A stretch of 64,000 nt of DNA from positions 558,001-622,000 of the forward strand of contig NZ_SSYB01000001.1 of assembly GCF_004917075.1 (NCBI RefSeq). Direction: 5' to 3'. A model generated the notes under the pieces. The model was not told the origin of the DNA and made no database searches. It saw only the letters and a list, made by a program, of their open reading frames with translations. The stretch comes from Geomonas edaphica. GTDB taxonomy: Bacteria > Desulfobacterota > Desulfuromonadia > Geobacterales > Geobacteraceae. The position numbers and the translations under genes were made by a program. This document shows, piece after piece, positions 27,160-36,291 of this stretch (the stretch's first letter is position 1; every line of letters begins with the position of its first letter).

Positions 27160-28044
27160 TTACACCCGCTCGGTTTCGCCCTTCTTGAAAAGCCCCTGCG
27201 GACGGATGAAGAGGATCAGGAGCAGGATAAAAAACGCGATGGCGTCTTTGTAGCCCGAAGAAATGAGCCCTGCACCGAGGGACTCCAGGGTACCGAGAAT
27301 CAGCCCGCCAAGCACCGTCCCGAGACCGCTTCCCATACCTCCCATGATCGCGGCGCAAAACCCCTTGAGGCCTAGCATCACCCCGACGTCGTACGCGGTC
27401 ATGGTGAGCGGCGCGATGATGACGCCCGCCAGAGAGCCGACCGCGGCGCTGATCACGAAGGAAAAGAGCACCATGCGCCCGACACTGATGCCGACGAGGT
27501 TTGCGGCGCGGCGGTTGAAGGAGCAGGCGCGCATCGCCTTGCCGCTGATGGTGTGGTTGAAGAAAAGGCGGCAGCCCACGATAACCATCACGGTGACGCC
27601 GAAGATCCAGAGATGCTGCGGCAAAAGCGTCGCTCCCGCGACGGTGATGGGGTCGGTCCCGGAAAAGGCGGGTAGCGCCTGGGTGTCTTTTCCCCAAAGG
27701 AGCATGACAACGCCGCGGATCAGGATGCTCATGCCGATGGTGATGATGATGAGAGCAAGCGGCGTCGCGTTCTTGAGCGGCCGGATCGCCAGCCGCTCGA
27801 AGAGAATGCCTATAACGGTGGTCACCGCGACGGCGACCACGATGGCCGCCGCAAGCGGCAATTGCAGCACGTTCAGCGAAAAGATGGTCAGCACCCCGCC
27901 CAGCATGACGAACTCACCCTGGGCGAAGTTGATGATCCCTGTCGAGTTGAAGATGATGGCGAAGCTGAGTCCGATCAGGGCATAGATGGAACCGGTGGCG
28001 AGCCCCGATATGACAAACTGCGTTACCTGGTTTAGAAGCTCCAT
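27160..28044 (-). CDS. livH: Branched-chain amino acid-type ABC transporter permease LivH
   Basis: 294 residues, eight or so helices. GSIYALIGLSFAIIFNSTGIIN-type N-terminus with FAQGEFVMLGG and the coupling loop NRRAANLVGI are typical LivH. It lies 9 bp after the proximal substrate-binding protein gene and before livM. It is the second channel half of the transporter. Confidence 0.93.
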   Translation of the reverse strand: MELLNQVTQFVISGLATGSIYALIGLSFAIIFNSTGIINFAQGEFVMLGGVLTIFSLNVLQLPLAAAIVVAVAVTTVIGILFERLAIRPLKNATPLALIIITIGMSILIRGVVMLLWGKDTQALPAFSGTDPITVAGATLLPQHLWIFGVTVMVIVGCRLFFNHTISGKAMRACSFNRRAANLVGISVGRMVLFSFVISAAVGSLAGVIIAPLTMTAYDVGVMLGLKGFCAAIMGGMGSGLGTVLGGLILGTLESLGAGLISSGYKDAIAFFILLLILFIRPQGLFKKGETERV

Positions 28045-28053
28045 GGATCCTCT

Positions 28054-29193
28054 TTACTTGACCAAAACCCAGTCTTTCTTCCGTACCTCTACCAGGGTGA
28101 AGGCGTCCTTGGTAAGCCCGGCGTGATCCTTGGCCGAGTAGCTGAACACGCCGCCGATACCGGCGAAGTTGCGGGTCGCTTCCAGCGCGTTGCGGATTCC
28201 GGCAGGGGTGTCGCCACCCCTCTCGATGGCACCTTTCAGAAGCATCATGGCGTCCCATGCGTGCCCGCCGAAGTGGTCGCCTTCTGCCCTGTAGTGGTTC
28301 TGGTAGTCCTTGATGAAGGCGAGGAGAGATCCCTTCTGCTTGTCGCTCTTAGGCAGGAGGTCTGCGACGAGGACTTTCCCGGAAGGAAGCCTGATACCCT
28401 CAGCCGCGTCGCCGGCAAGCTCGATGAACTTCTTAGAGGATACGCCGTGGCTCATGTAGAGCGGGATGGCAAGCCCGAGCTGCTTCGCGTTCCTGGCGAT
28501 GACCGCGGGACCGGGATTGGTGCCCCAGCAGATGATGGCGTCGGGCTTGGCCGACTTGATCTTGGTGAGCTGCGGCGTCATGTCGGTATCTTTCGGACCG
28601 TAGGTGTCATCGGAGACGATCTGGATACCGAAATGCTTGGCCAGCGCCTTAAGCTGCTCGCGCCCGGAGGAGCCGAAGGAGTCGGAGACGGTAAGGATGG
28701 CGACCTTGCTCTTTTTCTCCTTCTTCAGCTGCTCATAGATGCGCGCGACGGCGAGGGTGTCGTTCTGGGCGGTCTTAAAGACCCACTTCTTCACCGGTTC
28801 GGTAATCTTGATGCCGGCCGAGCAGGAGATGAGCGGCACCTGCGCCTTTTCGACGACCGGGATGACCGCCATGGTGTCGCCGGTGGTGCTCGGGCCGATG
28901 ATGGCGACGACCTGGTCGTTCTTCACCAGCTTGTTGGCGAGCTGAACCGCCTTGGTGGCGTCCCCGCCCGTGTCGTAGGTGATCAGTTCGAGCTTGCGCC
29001 CCTTCACGCCGCCGGCCTTGTTGATCTCGTCGACCACCATCTGGGCAGTGTTGCGCTCGGGCTCACCGAGAAACGACGCCGGGCCGGTCACGGCGAAGAG
29101 CGCACCGATCTTGATCGGAGGAGCAGCCAGGGCGGCGGTGGACATACAAAACAACGCAAGCGAAGCGAAAGCAGTCGAGACCAGTTTTTTCAC
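28054..29193 (-). CDS. ABC transporter periplasmic substrate-binding protein, LivJ/LivK family (distal copy)
   Basis: 379 residues with a signal peptide (STAFASLALFCMSTAALA). Peripla_BP_6-type sequence: IKIGALFAVTGPASFLGEP, TYDTGGDATKAVQLANKL, IIGPSTTGDTMAVIPV, VSDSFGSSGREQLKAL. It is a close paralogue of the gene at 29232 (long shared segments such as KIKAAKPDAIICWGTNPGPA-like stretches), separated by 38 bp, so a tandem duplication is evident. The two may differ in ligand. The family includes binding proteins for branched-chain and aromatic acids; the context favours an aromatic or aryl-acid ligand. Confidence 0.92.
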   Translation of the reverse strand: MKKLVSTAFASLALFCMSTAALAAPPIKIGALFAVTGPASFLGEPERNTAQMVVDEINKAGGVKGRKLELITYDTGGDATKAVQLANKLVKNDQVVAIIGPSTTGDTMAVIPVVEKAQVPLISCSAGIKITEPVKKWVFKTAQNDTLAVARIYEQLKKEKKSKVAILTVSDSFGSSGREQLKALAKHFGIQIVSDDTYGPKDTDMTPQLTKIKSAKPDAIICWGTNPGPAVIARNAKQLGLAIPLYMSHGVSSKKFIELAGDAAEGIRLPSGKVLVADLLPKSDKQKGSLLAFIKDYQNHYRAEGDHFGGHAWDAMMLLKGAIERGGDTPAGIRNALEATRNFAGIGGVFSYSAKDHAGLTKDAFTLVEVRKKDWVLVK

Positions 29194-29231
29194 GGATCAT
29201 CCCTCCCCTTAGGTGCGGCAAAGCCGCGATC

Positions 29232-30374
29232 TTATTTCACGATTACCCAGTCACCCTTGACGATACGCACCATCTCGAAAGCACCGAGGTCGAGCCCGTT
29301 GTGGTCGGCCGGGGTCATCTTGAAGATGCCCGACACCCCGACCAGGCGACCGTTTTTCTCGATGCCGTCGCGTATCTGCGCGGGGGTGGTCGCACCCTTT
29401 TTCACAGCGGCCAGGATGAGCTGGAAGCCGTCATAGGCATAGCCGCCGAAAGTAGAGGCCTCGACGCCGTAGCTCTTCTTGTATGAGGTGTTGTAGTCCT
29501 TGAGCAGTTTCGCCTGCGGGTCGCTGCTTTTCAGCAGGTCGAAGACGGCGAGCTTGCCTGCCGGGAGCATGATCCCTTCGGACGCCTGCGGAGTTGCCAG
29601 CTCGATGTACTTCTTCGAAGCAACGCCGTGGCTCTGGTAGACCTGGGTTTTGATGCCGAGTTGCTGGATGTTCCTGGTGATGATGGCGGGGCCGGGGTTC
29701 GTTCCCCAGCAGATGATGGCGTCCGGCTTGGCCGCCTTGATCTTGGTGAGCTGCGGCGTCATGTCGGTGTCCTTAGGCGAGTACACCTCGTCGGCCACGA
29801 TCTTGAAGCCGCGCTTGGCCGCCATCTGCTTCAGCTGCTCGCGTCCGGAAGAGCCGAAGGAATCGGAAACGGTGATGAGCGCGATGTTTTTCTGCTTCAG
29901 CTTTTCAGCCTGGATGAGGATCTTTTCGGCCGCGACGTGATCGTTTGCCGGGGTCTTGAAGACCCATTTCTTCACCGGATCGGTGATCTTGATCCCGGCG
30001 GCGCAGGAGATGAGCGGTACCTGCTCCTTTTCCGCGATGGGGATGACCGCCATGGACTCGCCGGTTGTGCTGGGGCCTACGATGGCGACGACCTTGTCGT
30101 TTTTGATCAGCTTGTTGGCGAGCTGCACCGCCTTGGTGGCATCGCCGCCGGTATCGTAGACGACGACCTCGACCTTGGAGCCGTTGATGCCGCCTTTGGC
30201 GTTGAGTTCGTTGGCAAGAAGCTCAAGGGTTTTCTTTTCAGGTTCACCGAGGAAGGAGGCGGGGCCGGTGACGGCGAAGAGTCCGCCGATCTTGATGGTG
30301 CCGGCGGCAAAGGCCGCGGTGGCGGTGGTCAGAAGCAGCATGGTGATACTGATTACAGCAAGCATCTTTCTCAT
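29232..30374 (-). CDS. ABC transporter periplasmic substrate-binding protein, LivJ/LivK family (proximal copy)
   Basis: 380 residues. The signal peptide ends near AAFAAG. The mature part begins IKIGGLFAVTGPASFLGEPE and shares with its neighbour the motifs YDTGGDATKAVQLANKLIKN, IVGPSTTGESMAVIPI and DSFGSSGREQLKQM. The 170-bp gap to the ACT-domain gene upstream is the largest break within this gene array and holds GTTAAC repeats and a C-run/G-run hairpin near 30509-30540, so a secondary promoter here is possible. It would deliver solute to LivHM. Confidence 0.92.
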   Translation of the reverse strand: MRKMLAVISITMLLLTTATAAFAAGTIKIGGLFAVTGPASFLGEPEKKTLELLANELNAKGGINGSKVEVVVYDTGGDATKAVQLANKLIKNDKVVAIVGPSTTGESMAVIPIAEKEQVPLISCAAGIKITDPVKKWVFKTPANDHVAAEKILIQAEKLKQKNIALITVSDSFGSSGREQLKQMAAKRGFKIVADEVYSPKDTDMTPQLTKIKAAKPDAIICWGTNPGPAIITRNIQQLGIKTQVYQSHGVASKKYIELATPQASEGIMLPAGKLAVFDLLKSSDPQAKLLKDYNTSYKKSYGVEASTFGGYAYDGFQLILAAVKKGATTPAQIRDGIEKNGRLVGVSGIFKMTPADHNGLDLGAFEMVRIVKGDWVIVK

Positions 30375-30544
30375 CTGTTGCCCCCCTCTTCTTGGTTAAC
30401 CACATTGAATATGAACAGGTTGTACGAGATCTGTTAACGAAACGGTTCAGGCTGCGGAATAAATTCCTCAGCCGTGATAAAACGCCTCATGTCGATCCGC
30501 CGGGACGGTCCATGCTCCTCCCCCTCCAGGGGAGGGAGTTCAAA

Positions 30545-30976
30545 CTACATGCTGTACAGCCTATTCCCCGGCAGCACGTTGAAGTTCTTGGAGGTCAACG
30601 TGGTGATCGCCTTTTGCGTCTCGTCGAAGCGGAAGATCATCACCGCGTTTTCGCCGCAGCGCTCGACGAACGCGTACATGTACTCGACGTTGATACCGTC
30701 TGCGTCAAGCACCTGGAGGATGTCGGCGAGCCCGCCGGGACGGTCCGGGATCTCGACCGCTACGACCTCGGTCTTGCTGACCGTGAAGCCGCGCTCCTTC
30801 AGCACGGTCCTCGCCTTCTCCGTGTCGTTCACAATGAGGCGTAAAATCCCGAAGTCGGAGGTGTCCGCCAGGGAAAGGGTGCGGATGTTCACCCCGGCAT
30901 CGCCGAGGATGCGGGTCACTTCCGCCAGACGTCCGAACTTGTTTTCGATGAATATGGAGATCTGTTCTACGTGCAT
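30545..30976 (-). CDS. Tandem ACT-domain protein
   Basis: 143 residues composed of two ACT domains: residues 1-70 ([20 protein letters not shown] ... [10 protein letters not shown]) and 72-143 ([20 protein letters not shown] ... [10 protein letters not shown]). ACT domains bind amino acids, often aromatic or branched-chain, and signal to enzymes. This stand-alone protein is frequently found next to PaaK and IorAB genes, where it presumably senses an amino acid ligand. It lies 13 bp after the proximal paaK. No DNA-binding or catalytic domain is attached. Confidence 0.88.
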   Translation of the reverse strand: MHVEQISIFIENKFGRLAEVTRILGDAGVNIRTLSLADTSDFGILRLIVNDTEKARTVLKERGFTVSKTEVVAVEIPDRPGGLADILQVLDADGINVEYMYAFVERCGENAVMIFRFDETQKAITTLTSKNFNVLPGNRLYSM

Positions 30977-30989
30977 GACTTGTCCCCCC

Positions 30990-32294
30990 TTAGGCCTTGT
31001 TCCTGTTGTCGATGACGCGCTTTGCCTTTCCTTCGCTGCGGGTGATGCTCTTCGGTTCCACGAGCCTTACGCGGCAGGTGACGCCGAGCATCTCCTTGAT
31101 CTGCTTCTCGATTTTCGCCGAGAGCGCCTGCAGATGCTTGATCTCGTCGGAGAAGAGGTTCTCGCCCACTTCAACCTGCACCTCGAGGGTATCCAGGTTG
31201 TCCTTTCTTTCCACGATAAGGACGTAGTGCGGCTCGACCCCTTCGACACCCATGAGGATAGCCTCGATCTGCGACGGGAACACGTTGACGCCGCGGATGA
31301 TGAGCATGTCGTCGCTTCTGCCGCTCATGCGCGCGATGCGGGCATGGGTCCTGCCGCAGACGCACGGCTCGTAGGTGATGGAGGTGATATCGCGGGTCCG
31401 GTAGCGGATGAGCGGGATCCCCTCCTTGGTGATGGTGGTGATGACCAGTTCGCCCATCTGTCCCTCGGGAAGCACCTCGCAGGTTTCCGGGTTGATGATC
31501 TCGGGAATGAAGTGGTCCTCCCAGATGTGAAGACCCTTCTTCGCCTGGCAGCACTCGATGGCGACTCCCGGTCCCATGATCTCGGATAGACCGTAGATGT
31601 CAACGGCGGAGAGGTTCAGCTTCCCTTCGATATCCCGGCGCATCTCCTCGGACCAGGGCTCGGCCCCGAAGATGCCGACCCTCAGTTTCAGGTCGCGGAA
31701 GTCGATACCCTCCTCTTTTGCGGCCTCGGCCATGAAAAGCGAGTAGGAAGGGGTGCAGGTGAGGACGGTGGAGCCGAAGTCCTGCATGATCATAATCTGC
31801 TTCTTCGTGTTGCCGCCGGACATCGGGATGACCGAGGCACCCAGCCGCTCGGCGCCGTAGTGCGCGCCCAGGCCGCCGGTGAAGAGGCCGTAACCGTAGG
31901 AGTTGTGGATGATGTCGCCCTTGTGCACCCCTGCCGCCATGAAGGAGCGCGCCATGAGTTCGCTCCAGGTCTCGATGTCCTTCTTCGTGTAGCCGACGAC
32001 GGTCGGTTTTCCCGTGGTGCCGGAGGAAGCGTGGATGCGGACGATGTCCTCCATGGGGACCGCGAACAGGTTGTACGGGTAGGAGTCCCGCATGTCCTGC
32101 TTGTAGGTGAAGGGGAGCCGCTGCAGATCCTTGAGCGACTGGATCGAATCCGCGGTGACGCCAGCCTTGGCGAGCGCCTCCTTGTAGAAGGGAACCGACT
32201 TCTCGACGCGTGCCACCATCGCCTTCAGCCTTTTGAGCTGCAGTGCCTCGAGCGCCTCCCTAGGCAGCGTTTCAAACTCCTCGTTGAAGAACAT
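30990..32294 (-). CDS. paaK: Phenylacetate-CoA ligase family protein (proximal copy)
   Basis: 434 residues. Adenylation motif [17 protein letters not shown], then [16 protein letters not shown] and [20 protein letters not shown]. It is clearly paralogous to the gene at 23309. It follows iorB after 173 bp (occupied by the palindromic repeat at 32340-32452) and precedes the ACT gene by 13 bp. Neighbouring IorAB makes aryl-acetyl-CoA from aryl-pyruvates, so this ligase may either salvage free aryl-acetates or run in reverse; direction is inference. Confidence 0.92.
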   Translation of the reverse strand: MFFNEEFETLPREALEALQLKRLKAMVARVEKSVPFYKEALAKAGVTADSIQSLKDLQRLPFTYKQDMRDSYPYNLFAVPMEDIVRIHASSGTTGKPTVVGYTKKDIETWSELMARSFMAAGVHKGDIIHNSYGYGLFTGGLGAHYGAERLGASVIPMSGGNTKKQIMIMQDFGSTVLTCTPSYSLFMAEAAKEEGIDFRDLKLRVGIFGAEPWSEEMRRDIEGKLNLSAVDIYGLSEIMGPGVAIECCQAKKGLHIWEDHFIPEIINPETCEVLPEGQMGELVITTITKEGIPLIRYRTRDITSITYEPCVCGRTHARIARMSGRSDDMLIIRGVNVFPSQIEAILMGVEGVEPHYVLIVERKDNLDTLEVQVEVGENLFSDEIKHLQALSAKIEKQIKEMLGVTCRVRLVEPKSITRSEGKAKRVIDNRNKA

Positions 32295-32339
32295 GACTGA
32301 CTCCTTGAATCTGACTGACTGCCGAACCTAAAGCCAAAG

Positions 32340-32452
32340 CTCTAACGCAAAGACGCAAAGCCGCAAAGAAAACCAACAAAAAAACATTAAGGCTTCAGGT
32401 TTATACCAGTCTTACCTTCGCGTCTTTGCGCCTTGGCGTCTTTGCGTTGAGG
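32340..32452. repeat. Long imperfect palindrome built of CGCAAAG units
   Basis: Left arm 32340-32368 (CTCTAACGCAAAGACGCAAA...) and right arm 32416-32452 (...GGCGTCTTTGCGTTGAGG) are inverted copies around a ~47-bp A/T-rich centre. Each arm also holds internal GCAAAG repeats. It fills the iorB-paaK gap. Confidence 0.7.
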
Positions 32453-32467
32453 CCTTTTGCCTTTGAC

Positions 32468-33049
32468 CTACTTAAGCCCGCGCCCCATCTGGAACGCCTT
32501 CAAGTTCACCTCGAGCGCCTTTTTCGGCACCATCTTCTCGATCGCCTCGATCCAGTACTTCTCCTCGATGTCGAGACGCTTCGATACGGCACCCAGCAGC
32601 ACGGTGTTAGCGGCGCGCGCGTTGCCCGCCTGTATGGCGAGATTCTGGCCGTCGACGAGCAGGCAGTCCGGGCAGACCTCCTGGATCTTGAGTGCCATGC
32701 CAGCCGGGTACTCATCCTGCCCGATCAGCACCGAGGGCGGCGCGATGCAGAGATCGTTCACCACCACGGTGCCGCCCGGCTTCAAAAGGGAAAGGTGACG
32801 GTAGCTCTCCATCAGCTCGAAGCCGAAGAGGATGTCGCCGTCCCCTTCCGGCACCATCGGGGAGAAGACCTCCTTGCCGTAACGCACATGCGACACAACG
32901 GAGCCGCCGCGCTGGGACATGCCGTGGATCTCGCTCTTCTTTACGTCGAAGCCCGCGAGCATGAAGGTCTCGGAAAGGATCTCGGCGGCGAGCAGGATGC
33001 CCTGGCCACCAACGCCCACCAGGACGATATTGGTTACCTTGTCGCTCAT
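32468..33049 (-). CDS. iorB: Indolepyruvate ferredoxin oxidoreductase beta subunit
   Basis: 193 residues. The N-terminal VLVGVGGQGILLAAEILSET and MSQRGGSVVSHVRYG are the gamma/beta-subunit signatures of 2-oxoacid:ferredoxin oxidoreductases. The start at 33049 overlaps the iorA stop as ATGA and follows AAGGAGG; a longer frame beginning with GTG would read into iorA. With IorA it decarboxylates aryl-pyruvates to aryl-acetyl-CoA and reduces ferredoxin. Confidence 0.92.
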   Translation of the reverse strand: MSDKVTNIVLVGVGGQGILLAAEILSETFMLAGFDVKKSEIHGMSQRGGSVVSHVRYGKEVFSPMVPEGDGDILFGFELMESYRHLSLLKPGGTVVVNDLCIAPPSVLIGQDEYPAGMALKIQEVCPDCLLVDGQNLAIQAGNARAANTVLLGAVSKRLDIEEKYWIEAIEKMVPKKALEVNLKAFQMGRGLK

Positions 33050-34800
33050 TTTGCCTCCTTGATCGCAGAGAACTTGCACAGCTGGCTGCAGACGTCGCAT
33101 CCGTTGCACAGAAGCGGATCGATGTGTGCCTTACCCTTCTTACCGCTCGACGGGATCCACTCGATGGCGGGGCAACCGATCTTCAAACAGGCGCGGCAAC
33201 CAGCGCAGGCGTCGTCGACGACTTGCAGCGGTGCGCCCGGCTTGAACACCCCTTCCCTCTTGATGAGGACGCAGGGCTTGTCAGTGATGATCACCGAGGT
33301 CTCGGGGCGCTCCATCTCTTCGGCGATGGCGGTACGGCACTCGTCCAGGTCGAGCGGGTTGATGGTGCGCACGTTCTTCACGCCGATCGCCTTGCACAGC
33401 AGTTCGAAGTTCACCTCGTTGGTGGGATCGTTCATCAGGGTGTGGCCGGAGCCGGGGTTTTCCTGGCGCCCGGTCATGGCGGTGATCCTGTTGTCCAGGA
33501 TGATGACCGTCGCGGCCCCCTTGTTGTAGACCATGTCCATGAGGCCGTTGATGCCGGTGTGCAGGAAGGTCGAATCGCCGATCACGGCAACCACCTTCTT
33601 CCTCTCCTCGGGGGAGAGCACCTTGGCAGCACCCGTCGCCATGCCGATGGAGGCGCCCATGCATACGCAGGTGTCCATGGCGGAGAGAGGCGGCATGAAG
33701 CCCAGTGTGTAGCAGCCGATGTCGCCGGAGACGTAGGCGTTCAGTTGCTTCAGGGTGTAGAAAACGCCGCGGTGCGGGCACCCCGGACACATGTTGGGAG
33801 GACGTCCGGGAAGTTTCTCGACGGTGCTAGGCGCGTTCTCTGGGAGACCGAAGGCCTTCCTCACCCTTCCCGGGGTAAGCTCGCCGCAGATCGGGATGAT
33901 TTCCTTGCCGATGACCGGTATGCCGATCGCCTTGACCTGCTCCTCGATGAACGGATCCAGTTCCTCCACGACGTAGAGCTTGTCAACCTTCGAAGCGAAC
34001 TCGCGGATCAGATCGAAAGGAAGCGGGTGCACCATGCCGAGCTTCAAAACGGAAGCCTCGGGAAGCGCCTCGCGCACGTGCTGGTAGCTGATCCCGGCGG
34101 TGATCACCCCCATCTTGGTGCCGCGCATCTCGACGCGGTTGATGGGGAGAGAGACGCCGTCCTTGGAAAGCTGCAGGATGCGATCCTCGACCACGTAATG
34201 ACGGCCGCGCGCGTTCCCCGGAAGCATGACGAACTTGGCCGGGTTCCTTTCGAGCTTCGGTTCCTTGACGGCGCCGATGCGCTCGCCAAAGGTCACCACG
34301 GACTTACTGTGCGAGATGCGGGTGGTGGTTCTCAGCATCACCGGGGTGTCGTACTTCTCGGAGATCTCGTAGGCGAGCCGGGTGAAGTCGAGGCATTCCT
34401 GGGAATCGGAAGGCTCCAGCATCGGGATTTTAACGAACTTGGCGTAGTTGCGGCTGTCCTGCTCGTCCTGGGAGGAATGCAGTTCGGGGTCGTCTGCGCA
34501 GACAAGCACCAAGCCGCCGTTAACGCCGGTGTAAGAGAGCGTGAACAGGGGGTCGGCAGCGACGTTGACGCCGACGTGTTTCATGGTGACCAAAGACCTG
34601 GCCCCAACGAAAGAAGCGCCAATGCCGACCTCGAGAGCGACTTTCTCGTTGGTGGCCCAAGAAGAGTCGATCTCCTTGTAGCGGACGGTGTTTTCAAGTA
34701 TCTCGGTGGAAGGGGTGCCCGGGTAAGCGCAGGCGACTTTCACCCCTGCCTCATAGGCACCTCTGGCAATGGCTTCGTTGCCGGATAGTATTTCCTTCAT
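33046..34800 (-). CDS. iorA: Indolepyruvate ferredoxin oxidoreductase alpha subunit
   Basis: 584 residues. An N-terminal pyrimidine-binding domain (GNEAIARGAYEAGVKVACAY) is followed by a thiamine-diphosphate-binding domain (GDSTFLHTGINGLMDMVYN) and a C-terminal two-cluster ferredoxin domain (CAGCRACLKIGCPAIEW, CNGCDVCSQLC). This is the full standard IorA. It is the first gene of the long minus-strand array running to 22.9 kb. The role is catabolism, or reversible synthesis, of aromatic amino acids through indolepyruvate or phenylpyruvate. A candidate promoter lies 41-68 bp upstream. Confidence 0.94.
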   Translation of the reverse strand: MKEILSGNEAIARGAYEAGVKVACAYPGTPSTEILENTVRYKEIDSSWATNEKVALEVGIGASFVGARSLVTMKHVGVNVAADPLFTLSYTGVNGGLVLVCADDPELHSSQDEQDSRNYAKFVKIPMLEPSDSQECLDFTRLAYEISEKYDTPVMLRTTTRISHSKSVVTFGERIGAVKEPKLERNPAKFVMLPGNARGRHYVVEDRILQLSKDGVSLPINRVEMRGTKMGVITAGISYQHVREALPEASVLKLGMVHPLPFDLIREFASKVDKLYVVEELDPFIEEQVKAIGIPVIGKEIIPICGELTPGRVRKAFGLPENAPSTVEKLPGRPPNMCPGCPHRGVFYTLKQLNAYVSGDIGCYTLGFMPPLSAMDTCVCMGASIGMATGAAKVLSPEERKKVVAVIGDSTFLHTGINGLMDMVYNKGAATVIILDNRITAMTGRQENPGSGHTLMNDPTNEVNFELLCKAIGVKNVRTINPLDLDECRTAIAEEMERPETSVIITDKPCVLIKREGVFKPGAPLQVVDDACAGCRACLKIGCPAIEWIPSSGKKGKAHIDPLLCNGCDVCSQLCKFSAIKEAK

Positions 34801-34840
34801 AGATAGACGGTCCTCTTTATTAATGTGAGAGTCGGCGAAA

Positions 34841-34868
34841 TATACTAGAGTATTGGCCGCGCTGTCAA
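34841..34868 (-). promoter_or_regulatory. Candidate promoter of the iorAB-paaK-liv array
   Basis: Minus-strand TTGACA (34863-34868) and TATATT (34841-34846) are separated by about 16 bp, close to sigma-70 consensus, 41 bp before the iorA start. Confidence 0.6.
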
Positions 34869-35091
34869 CTGCTTTATAGGAACGTGTTAATCGCTAAAAT
34901 AAGTATTTATGATGAGTTAGATGCCAGCAGAGTCGTTCTTTGAACCATGTTAAAAAGATTTATGACATACTAAAGAAGGCATGTTTACTGTCATAATTAA
35001 CATCGTTTTGACATGCTCAAACCCGAAGGTGAAATAACAACTTTTATGTGGTCGCAACAGAGTTTCAATTACCCATTGATATCAACTCGCC
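34869..35091. other. Intergenic region upstream of iorA, A/T-rich
   Basis: No gene is seen. The stretch is clearly more A/T-rich than its surroundings. It contains an inverted repeat TATGACA (34961-34967) / TGTCATA (34989-34995) with a 21-bp gap, which could be a regulator-binding site for the iorA array. The family A repeat follows at 35092; 35158-35290 holds a TATAAT (35249-35254) that may serve the next gene. Confidence 0.35.
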
Positions 35092-35157
35092 ACGAAGCGC
35101 TGGACGAGCCCAAGCGTCCCCCCCCTTTGCGAAGGGGGGCCAGGGGGGATTTGCCTT
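35092..35157 (+). repeat. Dispersed ~65-bp element (family A), copy 2
   Basis: ACGAAGCGCTGGACGAGCCC, then the C-run/TTTGCGAA/G-run hairpin and CAGGGGGGATTTGCC. Same orientation as the other copies. Confidence 0.85.
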
Positions 35158-35290
35158 GATATCCAAAGCAATCAGCTCCAATGGCGCATAGTTGAGAATC
35201 TTCACCCCGAGCACATCAATGTTCAGCTTGTGCTCGCAGAGAATCAGGTATAATTTGCGGGTCTTTGGGAAGGATTAAAGGAGGTTCGAC

Positions 35291-35626
35291 GTGGGACTCA
35301 TCATCAAGTGGTTGTTAAACGGCGTAGCGATTGTCATCACCGCCTATCTTCTGCCGGGCGTTAGCCTTACCGGCTTCGGTGCAGCACTCATCACGGCACT
35401 GGTTCTGGGGCTTATCAATACCTTCATCAAGCCGGTACTGATGCTGCTCACCCTCCCCTTGAATATCCTCACTCTGGGGCTGCTAACTTTCGTCATCAAC
35501 GCCTTGCTCATCATGCTGACCAGCGCGTTGGTGAGCGGTTTCTCGGTGCACGGCTTCGGGTGGGCGCTGCTGTTCAGCCTGGTGCTCTCCATCGTGAGCT
35601 ACATCCTGAACGTCATCGTCCTCTAG
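35291..35626 (+). CDS. Small four-helix membrane protein, phage-holin-superfamily-IV-like
   Basis: 111 residues starting at GTG, with AAAGGAGG 8 bp upstream. Four hydrophobic helices are packed with short loops: WLLNGVAIVITAYLLPGV, FGAALITALVLGLINTFI, ILTLGLLTFVINALLIML, GWALLFSLVLSIVSYILN. The sequence pattern matches the YvlD/DUF360 group often annotated as holin family IV, but these are chromosomal membrane proteins of unknown role, not lysis genes. Its stop codon overlaps the stop of the converging methyltransferase gene by 4 bp. No phage genes are nearby. Confidence 0.85.
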   Translation: MGLIIKWLLNGVAIVITAYLLPGVSLTGFGAALITALVLGLINTFIKPVLMLLTLPLNILTLGLLTFVINALLIMLTSALVSGFSVHGFGWALLFSLVLSIVSYILNVIVL

Positions 35627-36279
35627 ATCGGCTCTCCGATGAGCAGGCGGTTTTTCGGGGTGATGTCACCGGGGATGGTCTGGGTGTAGACCCGGTACCC
35701 CTGTGAGCGGAGCCAGGCCGCACGCGTGACGTCGATGGCGAGCGGGCCGTCGAGCCACCCTTTCAGGCTGCCGTCATCACAAGTCAGCAGGTCGTGACAG
35801 CACGGAAGCACCGCCACCCGGCAGCGCGCAGCAGCGGCACGCCGCAGCACGAGATCGGTCAGGGCGCCGCAGGCGTGGGCCGAAACGACCAAGTCACTGG
35901 AATTCAGCTCTACTTCATTGAGATCCTGCCGCAGGATTTGAAAGCGGGCGGCAGCTGCGGGCCAGTCGGCGGCCACCTCGGCGGCCAGGCGCGCCGCGCT
36001 CTCCGGAATGCGAAGGTCGACGGCAACCGCAGACGATATATCGCGATCGAGGATCAGCAGCACCTGCGCCAACAGGCCGTGTCCCGCGGCGAGGTCCACG
36101 ACCCGTCCGCCACGGAAGCGCCTGTGCACCCTTCGCGCCACCTCCCATGCCTCGTAAAGCTCCTTGCGCGGCAGGCACCCCGCCCGGCACACCGCGCGGG
36201 CAATGCGATCAAAAAGGATGTCCCCCGCGAAGTGCGGCAGCATGTGATGGGTGAGACGGTTCTTCGAAGATCGGTCCAT
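35623..36279 (-). CDS. Class I SAM-dependent methyltransferase-like protein
   Basis: 218 residues from the ATG at 36279 (MDRSSKNRLTHH). VVDLAAGHGLLAQVLLI is a motif I glycine-rich SAM-binding loop, followed by the acidic end of strand 2 (VAVDLRIPES) and QDLNEVELNSSDLVVSAHAC. The pattern HACGALTD and LPCCHDLL resembles DUF2431/Trm-like or 'SAM-dependent methyltransferase, GidB-like' proteins of unknown target. A longer frame to 36354 exists, but those extra residues are encoded by the REPIN-like repeat and are Pro/Gly-rich, so the shorter start is preferred. Substrate unknown. Confidence 0.7.
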   Translation of the reverse strand: MDRSSKNRLTHHMLPHFAGDILFDRIARAVCRAGCLPRKELYEAWEVARRVHRRFRGGRVVDLAAGHGLLAQVLLILDRDISSAVAVDLRIPESAARLAAEVAADWPAAAARFQILRQDLNEVELNSSDLVVSAHACGALTDLVLRRAAAARCRVAVLPCCHDLLTCDDGSLKGWLDGPLAIDVTRAAWLRSQGYRVYTQTIPGDITPKNRLLIGEPI

Positions 36280-36291
36280 CTGCCTTCCTTT

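Noticed and set aside
35291-35626. Phage lysis module around the holin-like gene
   Set aside because: No endolysin or phage genes are near; the YvlD-like four-helix proteins are ordinary chromosomal membrane proteins.
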